Below, piece by piece: positions 36,693 to 46,078 of a DNA stretch of 64,000 bases (positions within the stretch are counted from its first letter, which is position 1; the number at the start of each line of letters is the position of its first letter). The notes below the pieces were generated by a model. It saw only the letters and a list, made by a program, of their open reading frames with translations. It was not told the origin of the DNA and ran no database searches. Source of the DNA: an uncultured Victivallis sp. (GTDB lineage Bacteria > Verrucomicrobiota > Lentisphaeria > Victivallales > Victivallaceae); the NCBI RefSeq assembly GCF_944391105.1, contig NZ_CALXSK010000001.1:62001-126000 (forward strand), in the 5' to 3' direction. The translations under genes and the position numbers were made by a program.

Positions 36693-37577
36693 ATGTACGA
36701 CAAATTCCACAACATCGGAATCATCGCCCCCGCAGGAAAACTCAAGCCCGACAAGTTCGACACCGGCATCGCTTTCCTGCGGGCGTTCGGGAAACAACTG
36801 AAATTCGGCGGCCACGTCAACGGCCCCTCCCCGGCCGACTACCTCTCTGCCGGAGCCGAAGAGCGAGCAGAAGATCTCTCAAGCCTCTGGTTCGATCCGG
36901 AAATCGATCTGCTGCTTGCCGTCCGCGGCGGCTTCGGTTCCGCCCACCTGCTGCCGCTGCTCGACTGGCAGGCGCTCAAAACCAGACCCGAAATCCCGCT
37001 GGCCGGATTCAGCGACATCACAGCACTCCACTGGGCGATGGAACGCTTCGGCGCCGGGCGGCCGATCGCCGGACCGATGCTCGGCAAACTCGCGGAATCA
37101 GCCGCCTCCGCCTATACCGCGCGTTACAATCGCCTCGCGTTCGACGCGGAACCCTATGAGATCAATCCCGCCCCGGAATACGGCGGATATCTGCCGCTCA
37201 AACCTGGAACCGCCTCGGGACTCCCGCTGGTCGGCAATCTCACTGTCGCGGCAACGCTGTGCGGAACCCCGTACCTGCCCGACGTCTCCGGCAGAATCCT
37301 GATCCTCGAAGATCTGAATGAACCGCTCTACAAACTCGACCGTTCGTTGACCATGCTCGAACAGAACGGAATCTTCGAACGGTGCGCCGGAGTACTCTTC
37401 GGGCAGTTCTCCGACTGTGCATTGCAGCCGGAACTTCACACCCTCCTGCGCCGGAGCGCGGAATGCGTGAACGGTCCTGTTCTCGCCAACTTCCCCTTCG
37501 GCCACACGCTGCCCATCGCAACGATCGATTTTCACCGTGCAATCGCCATCGAACACACCCGGGTGCGCGTGCTCTGA
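36693..37577 (+). CDS. S66-family LD-carboxypeptidase-like protein
   Basis: Protein of 294 residues of the LdcA/MccF family, serine peptidases that trim murein tetrapeptides or cleave microcin-type substrates. The chain starts IGIIAPAGKL, and LLLAVRGGFGSAHLLPLLDW and PLAGFSDITALHWAM contain the family's GG-G and GFSD motifs. GNLTVAATLCGTPY and ILEDLNEPLYKLDRSLTML hold the conserved Glu, and the His near GHTLPIATIDF is the last triad member. The nucleophile Ser position is less clear (RGGFGSAH). No signal peptide. Ends at a convergent terminator. Confidence 0.85.
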   Translation: MYDKFHNIGIIAPAGKLKPDKFDTGIAFLRAFGKQLKFGGHVNGPSPADYLSAGAEERAEDLSSLWFDPEIDLLLAVRGGFGSAHLLPLLDWQALKTRPEIPLAGFSDITALHWAMERFGAGRPIAGPMLGKLAESAASAYTARYNRLAFDAEPYEINPAPEYGGYLPLKPGTASGLPLVGNLTVAATLCGTPYLPDVSGRILILEDLNEPLYKLDRSLTMLEQNGIFERCAGVLFGQFSDCALQPELHTLLRRSAECVNGPVLANFPFGHTLPIATIDFHRAIAIEHTRVRVL

Positions 37578-37585
37578 CCATTCGC

Positions 37586-37623
37586 AAAAAAAAGTCCCGC
37601 GCCCTCTGTCGGGCAAACGGGAC
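37586..37623 (-). terminator. Terminator of the GT2-pseudopilin operon
   Basis: Minus strand: CGGGAC arms (37623-37618 with 37599-37594) with a nested GCCC/GGGC stem, followed by eight T. It also faces the LD-carboxypeptidase gene from the other side. Confidence 0.8.
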
Positions 37624-37649
37624 GTTTTCGATTCAGAAAGCACCAGCGC

Positions 37650-38327
37650 TCACCAGGTTCCGTCCTCCCATTTCAGTTTGCTGTTGAAGGTGTTGCCGTT
37701 GTAGGAGACGTTCAGAACCGGTTCCGTACTGCCGGTTTTCGGGTGCCAGAGGCAGCGAATCACCGGAAAATAGCTCAGGAAGGAAGAGTATCTCTGATCC
37801 TTGTACGGTCCCTCTTCCTTGCAGACGTCGTGCTTGACGTTCCGGCTCTTGTACTCATTCCAGGTCATGCTCCCGGTCTCTCCGACCTGGGTTGCAAACG
37901 TGCAGGGAGATTCGGAAAATTCATAGAAATAGCTGATCTTCTCGACATCATCATTGGTCGGATTGTTGTAGGAACCGTTTTTGCCGGGAACATCGTACGC
38001 TTCGCTGTACTCGGAATCGATCAGACCGCGCTGGTTCCAATAGGCCGGGTCCGTGTCGGGATCGTTGCCGTCCTTCGGGCAGTGGTAGGTATCCAGAGAG
38101 CTCATGTAGTTCGGATAAAGCGTGGAGATCCACGGCGGCATCCGGTCGCGGTAGTCGTTGCGATACATATCGCACGCAAGGCTCAGTTGTTTCAACTGGT
38201 TCAGACAGGTCGTGGTTTTCGCCCGCTCCCGCGCCTGGTTCAGCGCCGGCAGCAGCATCCCCGCCAGGATTGCGATGATCGCAATCACGACGAGCAGCTC
38301 GATGAGGGTAAAGGATTGCTTTTTCAT
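37650..38327 (-). CDS. Pseudopilin with [18 protein letters not shown] leader
   Basis: Protein of 225 residues; leader [18 protein letters not shown] with Ser at -1 and Glu at +5, then [25 protein letters not shown], the standard start of the large pseudopilin families of Lentisphaerota and Planctomycetota. The rest is a soluble domain with several Cys ([20 protein letters not shown]) and ends W. Its ATG overlaps the stop of the GT2 gene (ATGA), so it is translationally coupled to it. Start RBS GAGGAAACC. Role probably surface or export related. Confidence 0.88.
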   Translation of the reverse strand: MKKQSFTLIELLVVIAIIAILAGMLLPALNQARERAKTTTCLNQLKQLSLACDMYRNDYRDRMPPWISTLYPNYMSSLDTYHCPKDGNDPDTDPAYWNQRGLIDSEYSEAYDVPGKNGSYNNPTNDDVEKISYFYEFSESPCTFATQVGETGSMTWNEYKSRNVKHDVCKEEGPYKDQRYSSFLSYFPVIRCLWHPKTGSTEPVLNVSYNGNTFNSKLKWEDGTW

Positions 38328-39898
38328 GCGGTTTCCTCCTTACATGAGTCGGTGTATTCGGTTAATCCATGCCTGGTCTTCTCCCAGTAAAACGGCTTTG
38401 TGAAAATCTGAACGAATCCCTTCCACGCCGCCAGCGAAATCAGCAGCCAGTAAAACGGCATCAGCAGCGCGGCCGGGATCAGCCGATAGTATTTCCGTTT
38501 GATGCACGCGGCAACCCCGATACCGATGAATATAAAATTCGCAAAGAACATGATCAAGGATCCCAGGAAAAAAATCTGGGAAAAAATCGACCAGAACGGA
38601 TCCTCCCCCGTCCCGTAGTAGACCAGCGGCCATGCACGCAATACAATCCCGCCGATCCGCACCCCGTCATAACCGCCCGTCTGCTGCGGTCCGACGATCA
38701 GGTCGAACACCGACACACCCGAACAAACCCCGTGCAGCAGCAGAGTGCCGTACAACAGCAGAACCACCCAGAAAATCAGGTTCGTCAGCATCATCATCGC
38801 ACTGCCGCCGACCGCGAGAAACCCGCCGAACGCCCCGTACAACCCGAGCCGTCTCACCGTCCGGAACGGATTGCGGTAATGAACCAGATGGGTCTGCACA
38901 AACCCCTTCACCCAGCGGGAACGCTGACGCATCCAGTTTCCAAGCTGGGAATTCGCCTCCTCATATGTGGTGGAGTTGACAAGTTTCGTTTTGTAACCGT
39001 ACTCGTAAATCCGCAGTCCAAGGTCGCAGTCCTCCGTCACATTAAACGGATCCCAGCCGCCGATCCCGCGCAAAATCTCCGTGCGGAAGTGGTTGCTCGT
39101 CCCCCCGAGCGGCAGCGGCAGGCGAAACAGCTGATATCCCGGCAGCGTCAGATCAAAGTAGGTCGAGTACTCGACCGTGAAAAGCCGTGTAAGCAAATTG
39201 TAACGGCTGTTGAAGTAATTGAGTTTGCCCTGGACGCAGAGCACCTTTTTTTCCGGATCGCGACGGAAAACGACATACGCCTTCCGGAGCTGATCCGGCT
39301 CCGGCGCGTCCTCGGCGTCGTAGATCACGCAGAATTCGCCGCGCGCCTGCGCAAGCCCGAAGTTGCATGCGCGCGGCTTGGTCTTCGGCGGCAGATCGGG
39401 GATCGTCAGCACGCGGCAGTACGGCGGCAGATCGGTGTTCTCCAGTGCGAGACGGGTTTCATCGTCATCGGCTTCCAGAAGCAGCATGACTTCGAGCTTC
39501 TCCTTCGGGTAGTCGAGTTTACCGATGTTGTGCACGATTTTCGCAGCGATATTCGCCTCGTGGTAGAGCGGCAGGAACACCGTGTAGACCGGCAGTTCCT
39601 CCTCCGTCACGGCTGCAGCCTCCTCGTCCGTGACGATCTCCTCTCCGCGCCCGAACCACGAAAGAACCGCCGCACCGCCCCGGAAAATCACCGCGGCCGC
39701 ATACCAGAACATCAGAAACGCCGTCACGAAAAACAAAAAGTAGTCCCAGCGGAACTTCAGCAGCAGGAGCAATCCCACCGCGATCAGGAAATAACGGAGC
39801 TGCTGCCAGCGGCTCGACACCTCAATGGCCGAGCCTCCCGGGTGCGTTTCGACAAACGCCCGGGTGACAGGATCAAGTTGTTCCGGAAAATACTTCAT
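38324..39898 (-). CDS. Processive family 2 glycosyltransferase (membrane)
   Basis: Inner-membrane glycosyltransferase of 524 residues, of the BcsA/HasA-like type that makes and exports beta-linked polysaccharide. N-terminal membrane helices are followed by a GT2 domain carrying [28 protein letters not shown] and the processivity motif QRSRW. Several C-terminal helices follow. No PilZ domain is present. It opens the two-gene unit with the pseudopilin and is divergent from the secretin operon. The ATG at 39898 lacks an SD and lies about 13 bp after a possible -10, so a GTG at 39961 remains possible. Confidence 0.87.
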   Translation of the reverse strand: MKYFPEQLDPVTRAFVETHPGGSAIEVSSRWQQLRYFLIAVGLLLLLKFRWDYFLFFVTAFLMFWYAAAVIFRGGAAVLSWFGRGEEIVTDEEAAAVTEEELPVYTVFLPLYHEANIAAKIVHNIGKLDYPKEKLEVMLLLEADDDETRLALENTDLPPYCRVLTIPDLPPKTKPRACNFGLAQARGEFCVIYDAEDAPEPDQLRKAYVVFRRDPEKKVLCVQGKLNYFNSRYNLLTRLFTVEYSTYFDLTLPGYQLFRLPLPLGGTSNHFRTEILRGIGGWDPFNVTEDCDLGLRIYEYGYKTKLVNSTTYEEANSQLGNWMRQRSRWVKGFVQTHLVHYRNPFRTVRRLGLYGAFGGFLAVGGSAMMMLTNLIFWVVLLLYGTLLLHGVCSGVSVFDLIVGPQQTGGYDGVRIGGIVLRAWPLVYYGTGEDPFWSIFSQIFFLGSLIMFFANFIFIGIGVAACIKRKYYRLIPAALLMPFYWLLISLAAWKGFVQIFTKPFYWEKTRHGLTEYTDSCKEETA

Positions 39899-40198
39899 GA
39901 CAATGATTGAAGATATCACGTTTTCAGGGAAAGTAAAGTTCTTTTTATGATTTTTTTTCACATTTTTTTTCGGAAGCCTTGATTTTCAACATTCGCTTAA
40001 CAACTATGCTAATACAAGGTACAGGAACGAAAAAAGACAAAAATATCTGAAAAATAACTTGCAATTATGCAATGTTGGTATAATTTTTTTAACGAACGTG
40101 GAAAAAGGCATGACAGAAGCATTCCGGATTCCGCCCGTCATTCATGATATTCCGTTTTTTTTGCAAATAAAACAGCGAAGGGAAGGTTCCAGAGTAAA
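39899..40198. other. AT-rich divergent control region (GT2 / secretin)
   Basis: 300 bp between the GT2 and secretin genes with no gene. It contains long T-runs near 39940-39970, a consensus TATAAT at 40079-40084, and TTGCA-ATTA-TGCAA (perfect inverted repeat) at 40059-40072 just before it. A secretin transcript starting here would have a leader of about 107 nt. Confidence 0.45.
40059..40084 (+). promoter_or_regulatory. Candidate operator/promoter of the secretin operon
   Basis: TTGCA-N4-TGCAA inverted repeat followed by TATAAT. TTGCAA to TATAAT is only 14 bp, shorter than normal, so an activator or a different -35 would be needed. Confidence 0.35.
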
Positions 40199-41734
40199 AT
40201 GCGTTTCGGACAAACTCGATTGTGGAAGACAGCCGCCGTTTGCGGCTCGGTGATGGCTCTGACCGCGCTCTCCGCCCAGGCGGCGGCAGCGGAGGAGGAG
40301 AATGAACCCATCATCCGGACAGAAGAAGACTATGCGCGCGGAAAGCAGAATGTCCGCTCCGTCATCGAAGAACTTACCGAACTCTTCAACAACGACGAGT
40401 CCGTATCAGTCGTCCAGCACACCAATCAGCAGATCCAGCCTCCGTACAGCAAAATCATCGAAGGAGCAAACGGCCGTTCCACCCTGATTTTCCGGCCGCG
40501 ATTCACCTCGGCCAAGCCGATGTACAGAGCGATCGACGGCATCATGACCGGTTCCGCCTACGTCGAACCGCTCGAAGAGCAGAACGAACTCATCATCAAC
40601 GCTCCGACCGATGAGATCAAAAGCTATCAGGCGACTCTTGAGGCGATGGACCTCCCTTCTCCGCAAATCCTGATCGAAGCCAAGGTTGTGGAAGTCATGT
40701 TCAGCGACGGCATGCAGCGCAACCTTTCGCTCATGTTTCAGGGGAACCGCTACCAGGCCGGCGCCCAGACCCAGGTCCCGGGAAACACCACCTCCACGAC
40801 CTCGGGTGCCACCGGCAACTTCACGCCTTATGCGGGAAAGGACTCGATGAACATCGCATTCCAGTGGCTCGAAACCGCCGAGGACGCGACCGTGCTCTCC
40901 AGTCCGAACATCCTCATCTCCCGCAACGAGGCCAGCCGGATCGTCACCGGTGAGGAGATCCCGATCCAGGAGGCGACCAACACCGGAACAAGCATTCAGA
41001 TGAGCACGAGCTTCAAGGAGGTCGGCGTGACGCTCGAAGTCGAGCCGAGCATGATCAACCGCGACAACGTGACCCTCCGCGTCTACCCGAAGGTCTCGAA
41101 CGTCCAGCGCTACGAGAACATCTCCAGCGGCGGCGCGAACTACTCCGTGCCGGTCATCTCCGCGCGCAGCGTCGAAAGCTACATCCGCATGCAGGACAAG
41201 CAGGTCGTGATGATGGGCGGCCTTTACAGCAACCGCACCACGCTCCAGCAGGAGCGCGTGCCGTTCCTCTCGGATCTGCCGTATATCGGCGAACTCTTCA
41301 CCGGCAAGAACGAGTCCAAGGAGGTCACGCAGCTGATCTTCTTCCTGAAGATTCACATCATTCAGCCCGATCAACAGGTCGCCAACGGGATCTACTACAA
41401 TTTCGACACGAACGCCAAAGTCAGTGAAAAACTCGGCGAAGTCGTCACCAATGCAGACAGTTTCCCGACACGGGAACGCTCGCTCAAGCGATTCCGCGAT
41501 GAAGTCGTCGGGGCCCTGCCCGGCGCGGAGGAGAAGAAACGCAAGGAGTTCAAGAGCAGCCCCATCTCCCTGGACGCCGCGACGGAGTCCACCACGGCCA
41601 GCGGGTCGGAAGTCGACAAACAATCCTCGAACGAACCGGGGCTGATCGATGATAAACCGTCCGTCAAGGTCTACGTGGAAAAGAAGGACGCGGCTCCCGA
41701 GCCGGCCGCGGAAGCCGTAACCGAAGAGGAATGA
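40199..41734 (+). CDS. Secretin-family outer-membrane channel
   Basis: Exported protein of 511 residues with signal peptide MRFGQTRLWKTAAVCGSVMA… cleaved near AQAAAAEEE. There is a short N-terminal region with one N-domain-like segment (TLIFRPRFTSAKPMYRAIDG to about 150), then a GspD/PilQ-like secretin core from about 155 to 390. The signature VPFLSDLPYIGELF and the gate-region pattern VLSSPNILISRNEASRIVTGEEIPI are clear. A charged tail of 120 residues follows. N0/N1/N2 repeats of type II secretins are absent. First gene of an operon coupled to a MacA-like adaptor, which is unusual for a secretin. Confidence 0.88.
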   Translation: MRFGQTRLWKTAAVCGSVMALTALSAQAAAAEEENEPIIRTEEDYARGKQNVRSVIEELTELFNNDESVSVVQHTNQQIQPPYSKIIEGANGRSTLIFRPRFTSAKPMYRAIDGIMTGSAYVEPLEEQNELIINAPTDEIKSYQATLEAMDLPSPQILIEAKVVEVMFSDGMQRNLSLMFQGNRYQAGAQTQVPGNTTSTTSGATGNFTPYAGKDSMNIAFQWLETAEDATVLSSPNILISRNEASRIVTGEEIPIQEATNTGTSIQMSTSFKEVGVTLEVEPSMINRDNVTLRVYPKVSNVQRYENISSGGANYSVPVISARSVESYIRMQDKQVVMMGGLYSNRTTLQQERVPFLSDLPYIGELFTGKNESKEVTQLIFFLKIHIIQPDQQVANGIYYNFDTNAKVSEKLGEVVTNADSFPTRERSLKRFRDEVVGALPGAEEKKRKEFKSSPISLDAATESTTASGSEVDKQSSNEPGLIDDKPSVKVYVEKKDAAPEPAAEAVTEEE

Positions 41735-41736
41735 AC

Positions 41737-43260
41737 ATGAAGCTCAGCCGGAAAAAACTCACATGTCTGATCGTCCTGCTGGTGCTCTGCGGGATCGGGT
41801 CCGGAGTGTGGTTCGGCGTCATCCGTCCGAAACTTCAGGCGAAAAGAGCCGAGGCAGCCAAAAAAGCCCAGGACGCCGAGGATATGGACCGGACCTACAA
41901 AGTCCGCCGCGACGACCTCGTCATCGGTCTGCTCCAGGGCGGATATGTGAACGCCAGTCAGAAGCACAAACTCTCTCTTCAGGCCAACTACCGCACCAAA
42001 CTGCTCTGGGTCATCGATGAGAACACCAAGGTCAAGGCAGGCGATCTGCTGGCCCGGTTCGAGACCGACGAACTCAAGGAGCAGATCGAAAACCTCGAAA
42101 TCGAGCTCGACAACCTCAAGAAGGAGCTCGATCTGGCGATCGAATCGAAGAAGATCCAGATCAGTACGAACGCGGCCGATCTCCAGGCCGCCGAAGAGAA
42201 CCTGCTCCAGGCCGATGACGCCATGCGGAAATACCGCCGCTTCGAGCGCTCCAGCACGCGCGACAGCCTCGACCTCGCAATCTCCAACGCGGAAGCGGCA
42301 CTCGAAACCGCCAAGAACGATTATGCCACCACGCGCGACAGCGAAGTCGAGGTCTCCAAGGATGAAAATGCCGAGGACAAGAAACGGCAGCTGCTCAAAG
42401 AGGCGCAGGCCGTGATCGACGAGAAGGAGAACGCCCTTACCACGGCGGAGGACAATCTGCGGGTGTTCCGCCGCTACGACAATCCGAGCAAGCTGACCCG
42501 CCTCTTCAACGCCTACGAACAGGCGAAACTGAATTTGCGCAAGGTCAAGATCTCCACCGAGTCGAAAATCGTTCAGGCCGACAAATCGATCGAGAACTAC
42601 CGGCGGCGCGTCCGGCGCACGACCGAACAGCTGAACCGCTACAAGAACTACATGACCATGATGGAGCTGCGCGCCCCGGTCGACGGGGTCGTGATCTATG
42701 CGGATCCCGACCGCCGCTGGGGCAACCTCGACGTGAAGCCCGGCATCGACATCAACAAGGGGCAGGTGCTCATCACAATTCCGGAAATGTCGAATCTCGT
42801 GGTCGACTTCGATCTGCCGGAACAGTACCGCTCGAAGATCAACATCGGCGACCGCGCGGTCATCTCGCCGGATTCACTGCCCGGGGAGAAGTTCGGCGGA
42901 ACGATTTCGCACATCGATACGCTGCCGGTCAACCTTGTGAACTGGGACGCCTCGTCTCCGAAGATCTACAAGTCGAAGATCAAACTCGATCACCAGTCGC
43001 CCAAACTCGTGAACGGAATGAGCGTTCAGATCAACATTGTGACCAAGACGATTCCGAACACGATCTTCGTGCCGGTCGAGGCGGTGTTCGAAGACAACGA
43101 CCGGTTCTTCGTCTACCGCAGCAGTCTGACCGGGCCGAAAGAGGTGGATGTGACGATCGGAGAATCGAACGACAACTTCGTGGAAATCCCGAGCGGACTC
43201 GAAGAGGGAGACGTCGTTTATCTCTACCGGCCGTACCAGAAAACGCAGGACTCAAAATAA
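41737..43260 (+). CDS. MacA/HlyD-type periplasmic adaptor
   Basis: Membrane fusion protein of 507 residues, anchored by an N-terminal helix (LTCLIVLLVLCGIGSGVWFGV). It has the split biotinyl-like half (LLWVIDENTKVKAGDLLARFETDEL), a long coiled-coil hairpin (about residues 110-300) and the second half ELRAPVDGVVIYADP. A beta-barrel and a membrane-proximal domain ending in VFVPVEAVFEDNDRFFV follow. The secretin gene ends four bases into an ATG at 41731, but AGAGGA is better placed for ATG 41737. The coiled coil is the part that contacts the outer-membrane channel in MacA. Confidence 0.85.
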   Translation: MKLSRKKLTCLIVLLVLCGIGSGVWFGVIRPKLQAKRAEAAKKAQDAEDMDRTYKVRRDDLVIGLLQGGYVNASQKHKLSLQANYRTKLLWVIDENTKVKAGDLLARFETDELKEQIENLEIELDNLKKELDLAIESKKIQISTNAADLQAAEENLLQADDAMRKYRRFERSSTRDSLDLAISNAEAALETAKNDYATTRDSEVEVSKDENAEDKKRQLLKEAQAVIDEKENALTTAEDNLRVFRRYDNPSKLTRLFNAYEQAKLNLRKVKISTESKIVQADKSIENYRRRVRRTTEQLNRYKNYMTMMELRAPVDGVVIYADPDRRWGNLDVKPGIDINKGQVLITIPEMSNLVVDFDLPEQYRSKINIGDRAVISPDSLPGEKFGGTISHIDTLPVNLVNWDASSPKIYKSKIKLDHQSPKLVNGMSVQINIVTKTIPNTIFVPVEAVFEDNDRFFVYRSSLTGPKEVDVTIGESNDNFVEIPSGLEEGDVVYLYRPYQKTQDSK

Positions 43261-44036
43261 TGGCGACGAACACGGCGGCGGACCGCAACGACATCGTCCG
43301 CCTCATTGACATTCGCAAGACATACATCACCGGCGAACTTCAGGTTCCCGTGCTCAAGGGGATCGATGCGACAGTCAAGCGCGGAGAGTTTGTCGGCTTC
43401 ATCGGGACCTCCGGTTCCGGAAAGTCGACGCTCCTGAACATTCTCGGTATGCTCGATGTCCCGACCAGCGGCAAATACTTTCTGGAAGAAACCGAAGTCA
43501 GCCAGCTCTCCGATGTCGACCAGGCGACGATCCGGAACCGGAAAATCGGCTTCATCTTCCAGAGTTTCAACCTCTTCCCGCACCTTTCGGTCGAGGAGAA
43601 CATCGAGGTTCCGATGGTCTACGGCCGGATTCCGGGGCGGATTCGCCGCAAGCGGGCGCTGGAACTCGCCAAGCGGGTCGGGCTCGGTCACCGTCTCGGA
43701 CACCGGCCGACACAGCTCTCGGGCGGAGAGTGCCAGCGTATCGCAATCGCGCGGGCGCTCTCGAACAACCCCGCCTTCATCCTCGCGGACGAACCGACCG
43801 GCAACCTTGACGAAAAAACCAGCAATGAAATCATGAACCTTTTCCATGAGCTGAACCGCGGCCAGGGTGTGACGATCGTCATGGTGACCCACAATCCGGC
43901 GCTCGGGCCGCATTACGACACGATCATCCGGCTGCGCGACGGACGGATCGACGACCGCCTCTTCGAGTGGGAGATCCGGGAACAGGAACGGCAGGCGGCG
44001 GAGAAGGCTGCGAAAGGTGCGGAGGTGGCGAAATGA
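43260..44036 (+). CDS. ABC transporter ATP-binding protein (MacB/LolD type)
   Basis: Protein of 258 residues. Walker A is GTSGSGKSTLL, the signature motif LSGGECQRIAIARAL and Walker B FILADEPTGNLDE, with H-loop MVTHNP. This sequence class powers MacB/LolCDE/FtsE-type permeases. The ATG overlaps the adaptor's stop by one base (TAATG) and the next gene overlaps its stop, so translation is coupled. In E. coli MacB the ATPase and permease are one chain; here they are separate. The C-terminal tail is charged and Lys/Ala-rich. Confidence 0.95.
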   Translation: MATNTAADRNDIVRLIDIRKTYITGELQVPVLKGIDATVKRGEFVGFIGTSGSGKSTLLNILGMLDVPTSGKYFLEETEVSQLSDVDQATIRNRKIGFIFQSFNLFPHLSVEENIEVPMVYGRIPGRIRRKRALELAKRVGLGHRLGHRPTQLSGGECQRIAIARALSNNPAFILADEPTGNLDEKTSNEIMNLFHELNRGQGVTIVMVTHNPALGPHYDTIIRLRDGRIDDRLFEWEIREQERQAAEKAAKGAEVAK

Positions 44037-45304
44037 TGCTCGTCCGCGACCTCTTCAAACTTTCGCTTCACAATCTGCTGCTGCACAAGGTGCGGTCGAT
44101 TCTGACCTCGCTCGGCGTGATCTTCGGCGTCGGCAGCGTGATTGCGATGCTTGCGATCTCCGAGGGCGCCAAACGTTCGGCGCTGGCCCAGATCGAGGCG
44201 ATGGGCGTCGACAAGATCATCCTCTTCTCGAAACGTCCCCCGATCGACGGACGCAGCGAAAGCTCAGACAACGCCAGCGTCATGGAGCGCTATGGACTCA
44301 ACTACCGTGATGTGAACAACATCCTCAAAATGGACAACGTCGAACGCATCACCGGAGTTTTCGACACGCGGAAAAAAGTGCTCAAGGGGCTCGACCGAAC
44401 CGACCTCAAGCTGGTCGGATGCGACTATGAGTTTCTGGGCGATTCGCTTGCGCGGGTGGAAAAGGGACGCTGGTTTACCCCGGCCGACTTCAAAAACGAC
44501 GCCTACGTCTGCGTGATCGGCAAAAATGTGAAGCGAAAGCTCTTTTCGATCGGCAACACGGACATCGTCGGCAGCACGATCCGGATCGAAGACATGGTGT
44601 TCCGGATCATCGGCATCATCAACAACGAATACGGTACGCAGTACCCGGAAATCGGCGGCCAGAACGACATGATCCTGATCCCGATGACGACCGCCCGCGC
44701 GCTCTGCAAGGACTACACGTTCTACCGCGAGGGGCGGAACTACAAGATCACCCGCATCGAATATGACCTCTTCCTCATCAAGGTGAACGATACGAGCTAC
44801 ATCGACAACACCTCCAAACGCGTCGCCGGGTATCTCGAAAAAACCCACTCCGAAACAAAGGACTGGGGGATGGTCGTTCCACTGGAACTGCTCAAGCAGA
44901 TGGAGCAGACCCAGAACATCTTCACAATCGTGATGGGGTCGATCGCCGGAATTTCGCTCGTGGTCGGCGGGATCGGCATCATGAACATCATGCTTGCGAG
45001 TGTCTACGAACGGCGCAAGGAGATCGGTACGCGCCGCGCACTCGGAGCACAGAAATCCGACATCCTGCTGCAATTTCTGATCGAAACGGTCTTTCTGACC
45101 TCGATCGGCGGCGTCCTCGGCATTCTGCTCGGGGTCGGAATCGGGTCGACGATCACCTATTACACGCAGATGCCGACGATTTATTCGGCGTGGAGCATCA
45201 TCCTCGCCCTGGCGATTTCGAGCATCACGGGCGTGATCTTCGGCACCTATCCGGCCTACAAGGCCGCCCAGCAGAACCCGATCACGGTGCTGCGCGCGGA
45301 ATAA
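44033..45304 (+). CDS. MacB-like ABC permease
   Basis: Protein of 423 residues with one N-terminal transmembrane helix, a MacB periplasmic core domain (about 45-295) and three C-terminal helices of the FtsX type. HNLLLHKVRSILTSLGVIFGVGSVIAMLAI at the start and YERRKEIGTRRALGAQKSDILLQFLIE before the last helices are classical. Start at ATG 44033, preceded by GGAGG. Last gene of the operon and followed by a strong terminator. Together with the ATPase it equals a split MacB that works on periplasmic or membrane substrates. Confidence 0.92.
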   Translation: MMLVRDLFKLSLHNLLLHKVRSILTSLGVIFGVGSVIAMLAISEGAKRSALAQIEAMGVDKIILFSKRPPIDGRSESSDNASVMERYGLNYRDVNNILKMDNVERITGVFDTRKKVLKGLDRTDLKLVGCDYEFLGDSLARVEKGRWFTPADFKNDAYVCVIGKNVKRKLFSIGNTDIVGSTIRIEDMVFRIIGIINNEYGTQYPEIGGQNDMILIPMTTARALCKDYTFYREGRNYKITRIEYDLFLIKVNDTSYIDNTSKRVAGYLEKTHSETKDWGMVVPLELLKQMEQTQNIFTIVMGSIAGISLVVGGIGIMNIMLASVYERRKEIGTRRALGAQKSDILLQFLIETVFLTSIGGVLGILLGVGIGSTITYYTQMPTIYSAWSIILALAISSITGVIFGTYPAYKAAQQNPITVLRAE

Positions 45305-45326
45305 GGTCGGACGCCGGAAAAACGAC

Positions 45327-45362
45327 GGGCGGGGAGCATCTCTCCCCGCCCGGTTTTGTTTT
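45327..45362 (+). terminator. Intrinsic terminator of the secretin-MacAB-like operon
   Basis: GGGCGGGGAG-CATCT-CTCCCCGCCC (45327-45351), then GGTTTTGTTTT. Confidence 0.85.
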
Positions 45363-45381
45363 CCTGCTCCCGGCGGATCGT

Positions 45382-45942
45382 CTAATGATAGATCACCATG
45401 GCGGCGGCGTAATCGCACTCCGGCGCGAGCGAGGCGCCGTGCGGCAGCCGCGCGTCGAGGTAGATGGTATCGCCCTTCCGCATGCGGCGGATGTTCTCCG
45501 GGCTGCCGATCGCATAGTCCACCTCGCCTTCGAGAACGACGAAAAACTCCTGGCTGTCATGCTGAAGCAGTTCGCGTTTCCGGTCGCAGGGGCGGTATTC
45601 GATGAAGAACGGGTTCATCGTACGGTCGGTCTTTTCAAATGCGAGCGCATGGTAGTGAATGCCGTATTCGAGCCCCTGATTGCGGTCAATCCGCTCGCCC
45701 TCCTCCAGGCGGCCGAACACATATTCGGGACTCGCGTTCTCGCGCCGGAAGAGTTCTATCATGTCGACCCCGAGCGCGGCGGCAACCAGATTCAGCGCAC
45801 GCAGCGAGGCGCCGGTGCGGAAGTTTTCCAGCCGCGAAATGTATCCCTTCGAAAGACCGCTGCGGGCGGCAAGCTGGTCGATCGTCAACTGCTGCTGCTG
45901 CCGCAACTGGCGGATTTTCTGGGCGACGTTCACTAGATCCAT
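45382..45942 (-). CDS. XRE-family regulator with C-terminal cupin domain
   Basis: Protein of 186 residues. The helix-turn-helix (KIRQLRQQQQLTIDQLAARSGLSKGYISRLE, residues 9-39) is followed by a RmlC-like cupin (ELLQHDSQEFFVVLEGEVDYAI, MRKGDTIYLDARLPHGAS) that would bind a small ligand. This architecture is common in regulators of polyamine, amino acid and sugar genes. RBS GGAGG before ATG 45942. A terminator separates it from the upstream isomerase gene, so it is probably transcribed alone. Confidence 0.87.
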   Translation of the reverse strand: MDLVNVAQKIRQLRQQQQLTIDQLAARSGLSKGYISRLENFRTGASLRALNLVAAALGVDMIELFRRENASPEYVFGRLEEGERIDRNQGLEYGIHYHALAFEKTDRTMNPFFIEYRPCDRKRELLQHDSQEFFVVLEGEVDYAIGSPENIRRMRKGDTIYLDARLPHGASLAPECDYAAAMVIYH

Positions 45943-46020
45943 AAATTCCTCCGGGGGTATGATGCTTCCGACCGGTTTACCATAATGTTTCTTCCGCCGC
46001 AAGTCAAGACCGCGATGCGG

Positions 46021-46057
46021 AAAAAACGGTGGAAACCGGAAAACACAGCCGGTTTCC
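46021..46057 (-). terminator. Terminator of the sugar-phosphate isomerase-like gene
   Basis: Minus strand: GGAAACCGG (46057-46049) with CCGGTTTCC (46039-46031), then ACCGTTTTTT. Confidence 0.8.
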
Positions 46058-46078
46058 AATCCACGTACGGCGGGGAAG

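Noticed and set aside
38369-39910. 513-codon plus-strand frame opposite the GT2 gene
   Set aside because: It is the complement of a clear GT2 protein with all motifs; no start signal.
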